From contig NZ_NEJH01000001.1 of the NCBI RefSeq assembly GCF_002113025.1, forward strand, positions 124,001 through 188,000: 64,000 nucleotides of DNA, read 5' to 3'. The notes under the pieces were generated by a model. That model was not told the origin of the DNA. It did not search any database and saw nothing but the letters and a program-made list of their open reading frames with translations. This DNA is from Pseudomonas sp. B28(2017). GTDB lineage: Bacteria > Pseudomonadota > Gammaproteobacteria > Pseudomonadales > Pseudomonadaceae. Below, one piece after another: positions 1-7,948 of the stretch. The position numbers and the translations under genes were made by a program. How positions within the stretch are numbered: the first letter of the stretch is position 1; every line of letters starts with the position of its first letter.

Positions 1-299
1 TGTTGAACAATGCGGCCGATGCCTGCCCGGAAGGGCTGCAAGTGACGCTGGACTGGGATTTGGAAAACTTCACCATCAGCATTCGTGACCATGGTGCCGG
101 TGTGCCGCTGGCCATCGCCGAGCAAATCGGCAAACCGTTTTTTACCACCAAGGGCAAAGGCTTCGGCCTGGGCCTGTTTTTGAGCAAGGCCAGCGTGACA
201 CGCGCCGGCGGCTCAGTGAAACTCTACAGTCATGAGGAAGGCGGCACGCTCACCGAGCTGCGCCTGCCCCGTGTCGCCCGAGGAGACGAACATGAGTGA
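1..299 (+). CDS. roxS: Sensor histidine kinase RoxS (RegB/PrrB type), C-terminal end
   Basis: Only the last ~98 codons are in the window; the reading frame is open at the left edge (first full codon at position 3). What is visible is the HATPase catalytic domain: N-box residues NNAADAC, the D/G1 box DHGAGV, the F-box KPFFTTK and the G2 box GFGLGLFLSKA. It would autophosphorylate a histidine upstream of the window and pass the phosphate to RoxR, whose start codon lies 8 bp inside this gene. RegB/RoxS kinases are membrane redox/respiration sensors controlling terminal oxidases such as the cyanide-insensitive oxidase. The name rests mainly on the adjoining RegA-like regulator. Confidence 0.85.
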   Translation, partial: LNNAADACPEGLQVTLDWDLENFTISIRDHGAGVPLAIAEQIGKPFFTTKGKGFGLGLFLSKASVTRAGGSVKLYSHEEGGTLTELRLPRVARGDEHE

Positions 300-852
300 C
301 GAGATCCAAGTCGAAGGCGAAGAACTGCCGCATTTGTTGCTGGTCGATGACGACGCCACATTCACCCGCGTCATGGCCCGCGCCATGGCTCGCCGCGGTT
401 TTCGCGTCAGCACTGCCAGTTCCGCCGAAGAAGGCCTGGAACTGGCCAAGGCCGATCTGCCGGATTACGCCGCTCTGGACCTGAAGATGGACGGCGATTC
501 GGGCCTGGTGCTGCTGCCCAAGTTGCTGGAAATGGACCCGGAAATGCGCGTGGTGATCCTCACCGGTTACTCGAGCATTGCCACTGCCGTCGAGGCGATC
601 AAGCGCGGTGCCTGCAACTACCTGTGCAAACCGGCGGATGCCGACGACGTGCTGGCGGCGCTGCTGTCCGAACACGCCGACCTCGACAGCCTGGTGCCGG
701 AAAACCCGATGTCCGTGGACCGCCTGCAGTGGGAACACATCCAGCGCGTGCTGACCGAGCACGAAGGCAACATCTCCGCCACGGCCCGCGCCCTGGGCAT
801 GCACCGCCGCACCCTGCAGCGCAAACTGCAGAAGCGTCCCGTTCGCCGCTGA
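292..852 (+). CDS. roxR: Response regulator RoxR (RegA/PrrA/ActR family)
   Basis: 186 aa. An N-terminal receiver domain (about residues 12-125) has acidic residues D19-D21, phospho-acceptor D63, T91 and K113. A short Fis-type helix-turn-helix follows (about 145-180, ending RRTLQRKLQ). This small receiver-plus-Fis layout is the hallmark of RegA/PrrA/ActR/RoxR regulators of respiratory genes. ATG 292 is chosen over an upstream in-frame ATG at 232 because the protein from 292 matches the family N-terminus, and the 8-bp overlap with the kinase implies translational coupling. The pair forms one operon. Confidence 0.93.
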   Translation: MSDEIQVEGEELPHLLLVDDDATFTRVMARAMARRGFRVSTASSAEEGLELAKADLPDYAALDLKMDGDSGLVLLPKLLEMDPEMRVVILTGYSSIATAVEAIKRGACNYLCKPADADDVLAALLSEHADLDSLVPENPMSVDRLQWEHIQRVLTEHEGNISATARALGMHRRTLQRKLQKRPVRR

Positions 853-949
853 ACCGGTGCTGAACGAATGCGGGCCGTATCTCGCAACAAACCGAACCGA
901 TCCTCTATGATCGGTTCGTGCGTGTTCTTTTCTCTATCGAGCCTTTTCC

Positions 950-2677
950 ATGAATCAGAACGCTGAGTATTCCGCGGTCAACGATGCCGTGCGCGGGCGG
1001 TTTTTTCGCAAAGTGTGGGCGATGATCACGCCTTACTGGCGCAGTGAAGAGAAGGTCAAGGCCTGGACACTCCTGATCGCGGTGATTGCGCTGTCGCTGA
1101 TCAGCGTGGGGATCTCGGTGTGGTTCAACACCTGGTACAAGGACTTCTACAACGCCCTGCAAAAGAAGGACGAGGCAGCGTTCTGGCAACTGATCCTGTA
1201 TTTCTGCGCGATTGCGGCGGTGGCGATCGTCGGCGCGGTGTATCGGCTCTACCTGACGCAGATGCTGACGATCCGCTGGCGGGCATGGCTCACCGAAAAG
1301 CATTTCACCCGCTGGCTGGGTGACAAGAACTACTACCAGCTGGAGCAGGGCGGTTACACCGATAACCCGGACCAGCGGATTTCCGAAGACCTCAACAACT
1401 TCACCTCGAACACCCTTGAGCTGGGTATCGGGTTGCTGCGCAATATCGTCAGCCTGGTGTCGTTCTCGATCATTCTGTGGGGGGTGTCGGGTAGCATTGA
1501 AGTATTTGGCATCACCATTCCCGGCTACATGTTCTGGTGCGTACTGGTTTACGCCGTGGTGGGCAGTTGGCTGACACATTTGATCGGTCGTCGCCTGATC
1601 GGCCTGAACAACCAACAACAACGCTTCGAAGCCGACCTGCGTTTCTCCATGGTGCGGATTCGCGAGAATGCCGAAAGCATTGCGTTGTACAACGGCGAGC
1701 CGAACGAAAATCGTCGGTTGAGCGGCCGCTTCGGGATGGTCTGGCATAACTTCTGGGACATCATGAAAGTGTCCAAGCGCCTGACCTTCTTCACCGCCGG
1801 TTACAGTCAGGCCGCCATCATCTTTCCCTTCATGGTGGCGGCTCCGCGTTATCTCTCCGGCAAGATCGAACTCGGCGAACTGATGCAGATCAGCTCGGCA
1901 TTCGGCAATGTGCAGGAAAGCTTCAGCTGGTTCATCAGTGCGTACCAGAGCCTCGCTTCCTGGCGCGCTACCTGCGATCGTCTGCTGAGCTTCCACCAGG
2001 CCATGAGTGACAACGAAGGGCGTGCGCCGACCATCGACGTACAGAATTCGGGTGCAGCTCTGAAGGTGCACAACCTCGGCCTCGACCTGGCTGATGGTCG
2101 TCACCTGCTGACCAATGCCGACATGACCGTGAAGGAGGGCGACCGCGTGATGCTCAGCGGTCGTTCCGGCAGCGGCAAGTCGACCCTGCTGCGGGCGATG
2201 GGGCATCTGTGGCCGACCGGCCACGGCAGTATTCGCCTGCCGTCGGCGCGCTACCTGTTCCTGCCGCAAAAACCGTATTTGCCGATTGGCACCCTGCGTG
2301 ATGTCCTCAGTTATCCACAGCCCGGCGATACCTATCCGAAGGAGCGCTACGTGCAGGTGCTGGAAACCTGTCGCCTGCCGCACCTGATTGCCCGTCTCGA
2401 CGAAGCCAACCACTGGCAGCGCATGTTGTCGCCGGGTGAGCAGCAGCGCCTGGCCTTTGCCCGTGCGCTGCTTTATGCACCGCAATGGCTGTATATGGAC
2501 GAAGCGACCTCGGCGATGGACGAAGAAGACGAGGCCACGCTGTATCAGGCGCTGATCGATGAGTTGCCGGGGCTGAGCATTGTCAGCGTCGGCCATCGCA
2601 GCAGTCTGAAGCGCTTCCATCCGCGACACATTCGTATCGAGAATGGCCATCTGGTGGATCAGACCGTGACCGCCTGA
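950..2677 (+). CDS. ABC transporter, fused permease/ATPase (SbmA/BacA-YddA family)
   Basis: 575 aa inner-membrane half-transporter. The N-terminal ~320 residues hold about six membrane segments (first at about 38-58). The C-terminal ATPase has Walker [10 protein letters not shown] (404-412), the signature variant LSPGEQQRLAFARA (about 492-506) and Walker B LYMDEATSAMD (about 514-524). The signature lacks the usual LSGGQ, as expected for the ABC-D/YddA branch related to peroxisomal and SbmA-type exporters. Substrate unknown; relatives move peptides or fatty acyl compounds. It stands alone, 97 bp after roxR and in the same direction. Confidence 0.85.
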   Translation: MNQNAEYSAVNDAVRGRFFRKVWAMITPYWRSEEKVKAWTLLIAVIALSLISVGISVWFNTWYKDFYNALQKKDEAAFWQLILYFCAIAAVAIVGAVYRLYLTQMLTIRWRAWLTEKHFTRWLGDKNYYQLEQGGYTDNPDQRISEDLNNFTSNTLELGIGLLRNIVSLVSFSIILWGVSGSIEVFGITIPGYMFWCVLVYAVVGSWLTHLIGRRLIGLNNQQQRFEADLRFSMVRIRENAESIALYNGEPNENRRLSGRFGMVWHNFWDIMKVSKRLTFFTAGYSQAAIIFPFMVAAPRYLSGKIELGELMQISSAFGNVQESFSWFISAYQSLASWRATCDRLLSFHQAMSDNEGRAPTIDVQNSGAALKVHNLGLDLADGRHLLTNADMTVKEGDRVMLSGRSGSGKSTLLRAMGHLWPTGHGSIRLPSARYLFLPQKPYLPIGTLRDVLSYPQPGDTYPKERYVQVLETCRLPHLIARLDEANHWQRMLSPGEQQRLAFARALLYAPQWLYMDEATSAMDEEDEATLYQALIDELPGLSIVSVGHRSSLKRFHPRHIRIENGHLVDQTVTA

Positions 2678-2691
2678 ACACCACAACACCC

Positions 2692-2706
2692 TGTAGGAGC
2701 GAGGTG
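2692..2706 (+). repeat. Truncated REP fragment
   Basis: Matches the first ~14 bases of the REP unit found elsewhere in the window (TGTAGGAGCGAG) but has no second half. It abuts the operator-like motif upstream of the FadR-type regulator. Confidence 0.5.
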
Positions 2707-2732
2707 ATCGTACAACCACGTTGCGCTATGAT
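2702..2732 (+). promoter_or_regulatory. Candidate promoter and partial operator of the FadR-type regulator gene
   Basis: Read on the minus strand, 2702-2717 is GGTTGTACGATCACCT. This differs at two of 16 positions from the left part of the kdgD operator (AGTTGTACGATGACCT). A good -10 hexamer TATGAT lies at 2727-2732, so the motif covers the expected -35 position (2704-2709). Inference: the regulator represses its own gene. No clear -35 hexamer is visible. Confidence 0.4.
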
Positions 2733-2764
2733 GCGCGTTACAACAGCCGAACTTTTCGAGACAA

Positions 2765-3523
2765 ATGTTCACCATGGAAAACCCGAACGACGCACCACGC
2801 CTCCCACGCAAGCGCCGCAGCCTCGCTCAGGAACTGGTGACGGTGCTGTCCGAGCAGATCCGCGATGGTCATCTCAAGCGTGGCGACAAGCTGCCCACCG
2901 AGTCGGCCATCATGGATGCCCATGGTGTCAGCCGCACGGTGGTACGCGAAGCGATATCCCGTTTGCAGGCGGCCGGCCAGGTGGAAACCCGCCACGGTAT
3001 CGGTACCTTCGTGCTCGACACGCCGAGCCCGAGCGGCTTTCGTATCGACCCGGCCACCGTGGTGACCTTGCGCGATGTGCTGGCGATCCTGGAACTGCGC
3101 ATCAGTCTCGAAGTGGAGTCTGCCGGGTTGGCGGCGCAACGTCGCAGTCCGGAACAACTGGCCAACATGCGCGCCGCCCTCGATGCGTTGAATGAAAGCG
3201 CTGCCCATGCCAGTGATGCCGTGGCGTCGGACTTCGCCTTCCACCTCGAAATCGCGTTGTCCACCGGCAATCGCTACTTCACCGACATCATGACCCACCT
3301 GGGCACCAGCATCATTCCGCGCACACGGCTGAATTCCGCACGGCTGGCTCATGACGATCAGCAGCACTACATGAGTCGCCTGAGCCGTGAGCATGAGGAA
3401 ATCTACGACGCCATTGCCCGTCAGGATTCCGATGCGGCCCGTGCAGCGATGCGCCTGCACCTGACCAATAGCCGCGAGCGGTTGCGTCATGCCCATGAAG
3501 AGGCTGAGGCGCAGCGAGGTTAG
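2765..3523 (+). CDS. GntR/FadR-subfamily transcriptional regulator of hexarate catabolism
   Basis: 252 aa. An N-terminal winged helix (about residues 13-82, with LPTESAIMDAHGVSRTVVREA in the recognition region) is followed by an all-helical FCD effector domain (about 95-235). FCD repressors usually bind a metal-coordinated carboxylate; the effector here is probably a hexarate or a downstream keto-acid (inference from context). The gene lies upstream of, and co-directional with, kdgD, separated by 436 bp. ATG 2765 has a weak GAGA ribosome site; ATG 2774 is an alternative with none. A matching sequence motif at its own promoter and at kdgD suggests that it controls both. Confidence 0.88.
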   Translation: MFTMENPNDAPRLPRKRRSLAQELVTVLSEQIRDGHLKRGDKLPTESAIMDAHGVSRTVVREAISRLQAAGQVETRHGIGTFVLDTPSPSGFRIDPATVVTLRDVLAILELRISLEVESAGLAAQRRSPEQLANMRAALDALNESAAHASDAVASDFAFHLEIALSTGNRYFTDIMTHLGTSIIPRTRLNSARLAHDDQQHYMSRLSREHEEIYDAIARQDSDAARAAMRLHLTNSRERLRHAHEEAEAQRG

Positions 3524-3561
3524 GCTTTCTGCTTCACGCAATTCGTCGTCTGATCTTCCGC

Positions 3562-3671
3562 CTTCGTCGGAACGCCGCCCGGAGCAGGCTCGCTCTCACA
3601 GTTGATAGTGGATATTCCCGGACCCTGGATTTGCTCCCGATCCAGTGTGGGAGCGAGCCTGCTCGCGAAGG
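3562..3671. repeat. REPIN (degenerate left arm)
   Basis: The right unit reads GTGGGAGCGAGCCTGCTCGCGA; the left unit is an imperfect inverted copy (GGAGCAGGCTCGCTCTCACA). The interior differs from the other REPINs in the window. Confidence 0.75.
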
Positions 3672-3864
3672 AGGCGCCCGCCATACCACAAACCTTCTTC
3701 TTGCCCTGAAAACGGGGGCCACCCCGGTTATCTTCCGACAACGTATCTCCTGAACACCGTTTATCGAGGTGTGATTCCCCCTGTTCTCTGCGTTTAAGCT
3801 CTCTAAAGCAAGGGCTCTACCTATTTTTGTCGAACAATTTTCACCCCCCGGCGATGAAATGCAG

Positions 3865-3904
3865 TTGACGGTTGTATTTTAAGTTGTACGATGACCTACA
3901 ACTT
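3865..3904 (+). promoter_or_regulatory. kdgD promoter with overlapping palindromic operator
   Basis: A perfect inverted repeat AAGTTGTA-N8-TACAACTT occupies 3881-3904. A sigma-70-like -35 TTGACG (3865-3870) and -10 TACGAT (3887-3892), spaced 16 bp, place the operator directly over the -10 box, the classic geometry for repression. The probable binder is the FadR-type regulator encoded upstream; induction by a hexarate or its breakdown product is inferred. Confidence 0.6.
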
Positions 3905-3959
3905 CAGCGCAGGCTGAACGGTTTTCTCACACAATGTCGTTATCCAGGGTGTTCGAATA

Positions 3960-4871
3960 ATGAATCCACAAGAACTGAAGTCCATCCTCTCTGCCGGTCT
4001 GCTGTCTTTCCCGGTCACCGATTTCAACGCTCAGGGCGACTTCAACCGCGCGGGCTACATCAAGCGTCTCGAATGGCTGGCCCCATACGGCGCCTCGGCG
4101 CTGTTCGCCGCGGGCGGCACCGGTGAGTTCTTCTCTCTGGCGGCCAGCGAATATTCGGAAATCATCAAGACTGCCGTCGACACCTGCGCATCCAGCGTGC
4201 CAATCCTGGCCGGCGTGGGCGGCTCGACCCGCCAGGCTATCGAATACGCACAGGAAGCCGAGCGCCTGGGCGCAAAAGGCCTGCTGCTGCTGCCGCACTA
4301 CCTGACTGAAGCCAGCCAGGATGGCGTTGCCGCCCACGTTGAGGCCGTGTGCAAATCGGTCAACATCGGTGTGGTGGTCTACAACCGTAACGTTTGCCGC
4401 CTGAACGCGCCGCTGCTGGAGCGTCTGGCCGAGCGCTGCCCGAACCTGATCGGTTACAAGGATGGCCTGGGTGATATCGAGTTGATGGTGTCGATCCGTC
4501 GCCGCCTCGGTGATCGCTTCAGCTACCTGGGTGGCTTGCCGACCGCCGAAGTCTACGCCGCGGCCTACAAGGCCCTGGGCGTACCGGTCTACTCCTCGGC
4601 GGTGTTCAACTTCATCCCGAAAACCGCGATGGACTTCTACCATGCCATCGCTCGTGAAGATCACGCCACCGTTGGCAAAATCATCGACGACTTCTTCCTG
4701 CCGTACCTGGACATCCGTAACCGCAAGGCCGGTTATGCAGTGAGCATAGTCAAGGCCGGGGCAAAAATTGCCGGCTACGACGCAGGTCCCGTGCGTGCGC
4801 CGCTGACCGATCTGACCGGCGAAGAGTACGAAATGCTCGCCGCGCTGATCGACAAGCAGGGTGCGCAATAA
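3960..4871 (+). CDS. kdgD: 5-dehydro-4-deoxyglucarate dehydratase (EC 4.2.1.41)
   Basis: 303 aa, a class I aldolase-fold enzyme of the DapA/NAL superfamily. It dehydrates and decarboxylates 5-dehydro-4-deoxy-D-glucarate to 2,5-dioxopentanoate. Visible family features are the GGTGEFF loop (52-58), catalytic Tyr141 in VVVYNRN, and Schiff-base Lys167 in LIGYKDG. Length fits the family (~303). It is the first structural gene of the hexarate locus; the next gene oxidises its product. A terminator-like hairpin follows the stop codon. Confidence 0.95.
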   Translation: MNPQELKSILSAGLLSFPVTDFNAQGDFNRAGYIKRLEWLAPYGASALFAAGGTGEFFSLAASEYSEIIKTAVDTCASSVPILAGVGGSTRQAIEYAQEAERLGAKGLLLLPHYLTEASQDGVAAHVEAVCKSVNIGVVVYNRNVCRLNAPLLERLAERCPNLIGYKDGLGDIELMVSIRRRLGDRFSYLGGLPTAEVYAAAYKALGVPVYSSAVFNFIPKTAMDFYHAIAREDHATVGKIIDDFFLPYLDIRNRKAGYAVSIVKAGAKIAGYDAGPVRAPLTDLTGEEYEMLAALIDKQGAQ

Positions 4872-4886
4872 CAACGATCAAACCGG

Positions 4887-4912
4887 AGCCGCTGAGCGAT
4901 CAGCGGCTTTTT
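4887..4912 (+). terminator. Intercistronic terminator-like hairpin after kdgD
   Basis: Perfect 9-bp stem AGCCGCTGA / TCAGCGGCT with a GCGA tetraloop, followed by a short T run. It sits between kdgD and the dehydrogenase, just before the latter's ribosome site, so it may partly end or stabilise the kdgD message rather than close the operon. Confidence 0.7.
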
Positions 4913-4930
4913 GCGTGAGGAGAACGACTC

Positions 4931-6370
4931 GTGACAAAACGCTACGACAACTACATCAACGGTGAATGGGTCGCCGCTGCCGATTACTCGGTCAACATCA
5001 ACCCGTCCGAACTGAGCGACGCCATCGGCGATTACGCCAAGGCTGACCTGGCGCAGGTCCACGCCGCCATCGACGCGGCCCGTGCCGCATTCCCGGCGTG
5101 GTCGGTTTCGGGCATTCAGGCCCGTCACGATTCGCTGGATAAAGTCGGTACCGAGATCCTCGCCCGTCGCGAAGAGCTCGGCACCCTGCTGGCCAGGGAA
5201 GAGGGCAAGACCCTGGCTGAAGCCATCGGTGAAGTGACTCGCGCCGGCAACATCTTCAAGTTTTTCGCCGGCGAGTGCCTGCGTCTGTCTGGCGACTATC
5301 TGCCGTCGGTGCGCCCGGGCGTCAACGTTGAAGTCACTCGCGAAGCCTTGGGCGTGGTCGGTCTGATCACCCCGTGGAATTTCCCGATTGCCATTCCTGC
5401 GTGGAAAATCGCTCCGGCCCTGGCCTATGGCAACTGCGTCGTGCTCAAACCTGCCGACCTGGTACCGGGTTGCGCCTGGGCTCTGACCGAAATCATTTCA
5501 CGCGCCGGTTTCCCGGCCGGTGTGTTCAACCTGGTGATGGGCAGCGGTCGCGTGGTAGGCGATGCACTGGTCAACAGCCCGAAAGTCGATGGCATCAGCT
5601 TCACAGGCTCCGTGGGCGTGGGTCGTCAGATCGCGGTCAACTGTGTATCGCGTCAGGCCAAGGTTCAGCTGGAAATGGGTGGCAAGAACCCGCAGATCAT
5701 TCTCGACGACGCCGACCTCAAGCAAGCGGTCGAGTTGTCGGTGCAGAGCGCGTTCTATTCCACTGGCCAGCGTTGCACCGCATCGAGCCGCTTCATCGTC
5801 ACCGCTGGCATCCACGACAAATTCGTCGAAGCCATGGCCGAGCGCATGAAGTCGATCAAGGTCGGCCACGCCTTGAAAGCTGGCACCGACATCGGTCCGG
5901 TGGTCTCGCAAGCTCAACTTGAACAGGACATGAAGTACATCGACATCGGCCAGTCCGAAGGTGCACGCCTGGTCAGCGGCGGTGGTCTGGTGACCTGCGA
6001 TACCGAAGGTTACTTCCTCGCGCCGACCCTGTTTGCCGACAGTGAAGCCGCGATGCGCATCAGCCGTGAAGAGATCTTCGGCCCTGTGGCCAACGTGGTG
6101 CGCGTGGCCGACTACGACGCCGCGCTGGCCATGGCCAATGACACCGAATTCGGCCTGTCGGCGGGCATTGCCACCACCTCGTTGAAATACGCCAACCACT
6201 TCAAGCGCCACTCCCAGGCCGGGATGGTGATGGTCAACCTGCCGACCGCCGGTGTGGATTACCACGTTCCGTTCGGTGGGCGTAAAGGTTCATCCTATGG
6301 ATCACGTGAGCAAGGTCGCTATGCGCAAGAGTTCTACACGGTCGTGAAGACCAGCTACATCGGTTCGTAA
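4931..6370 (+). CDS. 2,5-dioxovalerate (2-oxoglutarate semialdehyde) dehydrogenase
   Basis: 479 aa NAD(P)-dependent aldehyde dehydrogenase. Seen: PWNFP with Asn150, the cofactor-binding GFTGSVGVG, general base Glu248 in LEMGGKNP, and nucleophile Cys282 in GQRCTASSR. In this setting it would oxidise 2,5-dioxopentanoate from KdgD to 2-oxoglutarate, the last step of galactarate/glucarate breakdown (inference from neighbours; the family also contains succinate semialdehyde dehydrogenases). It starts with GTG at 4931, preceded by GAGGAG, immediately after the hairpin that follows kdgD. Confidence 0.9.
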   Translation: MTKRYDNYINGEWVAAADYSVNINPSELSDAIGDYAKADLAQVHAAIDAARAAFPAWSVSGIQARHDSLDKVGTEILARREELGTLLAREEGKTLAEAIGEVTRAGNIFKFFAGECLRLSGDYLPSVRPGVNVEVTREALGVVGLITPWNFPIAIPAWKIAPALAYGNCVVLKPADLVPGCAWALTEIISRAGFPAGVFNLVMGSGRVVGDALVNSPKVDGISFTGSVGVGRQIAVNCVSRQAKVQLEMGGKNPQIILDDADLKQAVELSVQSAFYSTGQRCTASSRFIVTAGIHDKFVEAMAERMKSIKVGHALKAGTDIGPVVSQAQLEQDMKYIDIGQSEGARLVSGGGLVTCDTEGYFLAPTLFADSEAAMRISREEIFGPVANVVRVADYDAALAMANDTEFGLSAGIATTSLKYANHFKRHSQAGMVMVNLPTAGVDYHVPFGGRKGSSYGSREQGRYAQEFYTVVKTSYIGS

Positions 6371-6380
6371 CGCAACACCC

Positions 6381-6404
6381 TGCGGTATCGACATCGATAC
6401 CGCA
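6381..6404. promoter_or_regulatory. Perfect 11-bp palindrome between dehydrogenase and transporter genes
   Basis: TGCGGTATCGA-CA-TCGATACCGCA: 11-bp arms with only 2 bp between. The tiny loop and lack of a following T run argue against a simple terminator; the form suits a dimeric DNA-binding protein. It sits 10 bp after the dehydrogenase stop and 165 bp before the MFS gene. Its protein partner is unknown. Confidence 0.45.
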
Positions 6405-6410
6405 CCCCTC

Positions 6411-6509
6411 TGTAGGAGCGAGCATGCTCGCGATGCACTCGAGAGCACCACGGGCTACCAGAATGCCCGCGTCATCGTTGACGACCATCGCAAGCATGCT
6501 CGCTCCTAC
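6411..6509. repeat. REPIN
   Basis: Two inverted REP units (TGTAGGAGCGAGCATGCTCGCGA and its complement) flank about 50 bp containing CGTTGACGACCATCGC, an interior shared with other REPINs of the window. Confidence 0.9.
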
Positions 6510-6569
6510 AGGATGGACAACTAAAAAGATTCACCCGCGCATAAAAATAATCAGTGGGAGTACATCTAC

Positions 6570-7937
6570 ATGCAATCGACCAAGCCGACTCACGTCCGCT
6601 ATCTGATCCTGCTCATGCTGTTTCTGGTGACCACGATCAACTACGCCGACCGCGCTACCATCGCAATCGCCGGCTCCAGCCTGCAGAAAGACCTGGGCAT
6701 TGATGCCGTTACCCTCGGCTACATCTTCTCCGCATTCGGTTGGGCCTACGTGGCCGGGCAAATTCCCGGTGGCTGGCTGCTGGACCGTTTCGGTTCGAAA
6801 AAAATCTACGCGTTGAGCATCTTCACCTGGTCGCTGTTCACCGTCCTGCAGGGGTATGTCGGCGAGTTCGGCATGTCCACGGCGGTGGTTGCGCTGTTCA
6901 TGTTGCGTTTCCTGGTGGGCCTGGCCGAAGCGCCGTCCTTCCCCGGTAATGCGCGCATCGTGGCGGCCTGGTTCCCGACCGCTGAACGCGGCACCGCCTC
7001 GGCAATCTTCAACTCGGCGCAGTACTTCGCCACCGTGCTGTTCGCACCGCTGATGGGCTGGATCGTCTACAGCTTCGGCTGGCAACACGTGTTCATCGTC
7101 ATGGGCGTGATTGGCATCATCTTCTCCGGGATCTGGCTGAAGGTTATCCACAGCCCGCGCCAGCATCCAATGATCAATGACGCCGAGTTCAAACACATCG
7201 CCGACAACGGCGGTATGGTCGACATGGACCAGGACAAGGGCAAAGGCAAGAAGGTCGACGGCCCGAAGTGGGACTACATCCGCCAACTGCTGACCAACCG
7301 CATGATGCTCGGCGTGTACCTGGGCCAGTATTGCATCAACGGCATCACATACTTCTTCCTGACCTGGTTCCCGGTGTACCTGGTACAAGAGCGCGGCATG
7401 ACCATTCTCAAGGCCGGCTTCATTGCGTCCTTGCCGGCGATCTGCGGTTTCATCGGTGGTGTGCTCGGCGGGGTGATCTCCGATTACCTGCTGCGCAAGG
7501 GCCATTCGCTGACCTTCGCCCGCAAGGCGCCGATCATCGCCGGCCTGCTGGTTTCGAGCAGCATCGTGGCGTGCAACTACGTCGACGTTGAATGGATGGT
7601 CGTAGGCTTCATGGCCCTGGCATTCTTCGGCAAAGGCGTTGGTGCGTTGGGCTGGGCGGTGGTGTCCGACACCTCGCCGAAGCAGATCGCAGGCCTGAGC
7701 GGTGGCCTGTTCAATACCTTCGGCAACCTGGCTTCCATCACCACGCCGATCGTCATCGGCTACATCATCAGCTCCACCGGTTCGTTCAAGTGGGCGCTGG
7801 TGTTTGTCGGTTGCAACGCTCTGGTCGCGGTGTTCAGTTATCTGGTCATCGTGGGTCCGATCAAGCGTGTGGTGCTCAAAGAGCCACCAGCGAACGGTTC
7901 TCAAGCCCCTGGCAAATTGTCTCAAGCGCATTCCTGA
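6570..7937 (+). CDS. MFS transporter, hexarate (glucarate/galactarate) type
   Basis: 455 aa with about 12 hydrophobic helices; the first begins near residue 9 ([19 protein letters not shown]). The NYADRA signature and the motif RFGSKKIY after helix 2 are typical of the anion:cation symporter branch (GudP/GarP/DgoT, phthalate permease family). A hydrophilic central loop (about 195-240) links the two halves. The gene is followed after 11 bp by galactarate dehydratase, so it most likely imports galactarate and/or glucarate with protons. Confidence 0.9.
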   Translation: MQSTKPTHVRYLILLMLFLVTTINYADRATIAIAGSSLQKDLGIDAVTLGYIFSAFGWAYVAGQIPGGWLLDRFGSKKIYALSIFTWSLFTVLQGYVGEFGMSTAVVALFMLRFLVGLAEAPSFPGNARIVAAWFPTAERGTASAIFNSAQYFATVLFAPLMGWIVYSFGWQHVFIVMGVIGIIFSGIWLKVIHSPRQHPMINDAEFKHIADNGGMVDMDQDKGKGKKVDGPKWDYIRQLLTNRMMLGVYLGQYCINGITYFFLTWFPVYLVQERGMTILKAGFIASLPAICGFIGGVLGGVISDYLLRKGHSLTFARKAPIIAGLLVSSSIVACNYVDVEWMVVGFMALAFFGKGVGALGWAVVSDTSPKQIAGLSGGLFNTFGNLASITTPIVIGYIISSTGSFKWALVFVGCNALVAVFSYLVIVGPIKRVVLKEPPANGSQAPGKLSQAHS

Positions 7938-7948
7938 GGAGCGGCGTC

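Larger units (their letters stand above)
3524..3959. other. 436-bp intergenic region: REPIN plus kdgD control region
   Basis: No convincing gene. The left part holds a degenerate REPIN (3562-3671). The middle (about 3690-3860) shows nothing recognisable apart from a lower GC stretch. The right part carries the kdgD promoter and palindromic operator (3865-3904). Confidence 0.7.

Noticed and set aside
2704..3195. Alternative frame over the FadR-type regulator gene
   Set aside because: Shadow frame; the real frame has a clear winged helix and FCD domain.
7592..7948. Long upstream extension of garD to 7592
   Set aside because: It overlaps the MFS gene in another frame; the family length and GAGGAG site fix the start at 7949.
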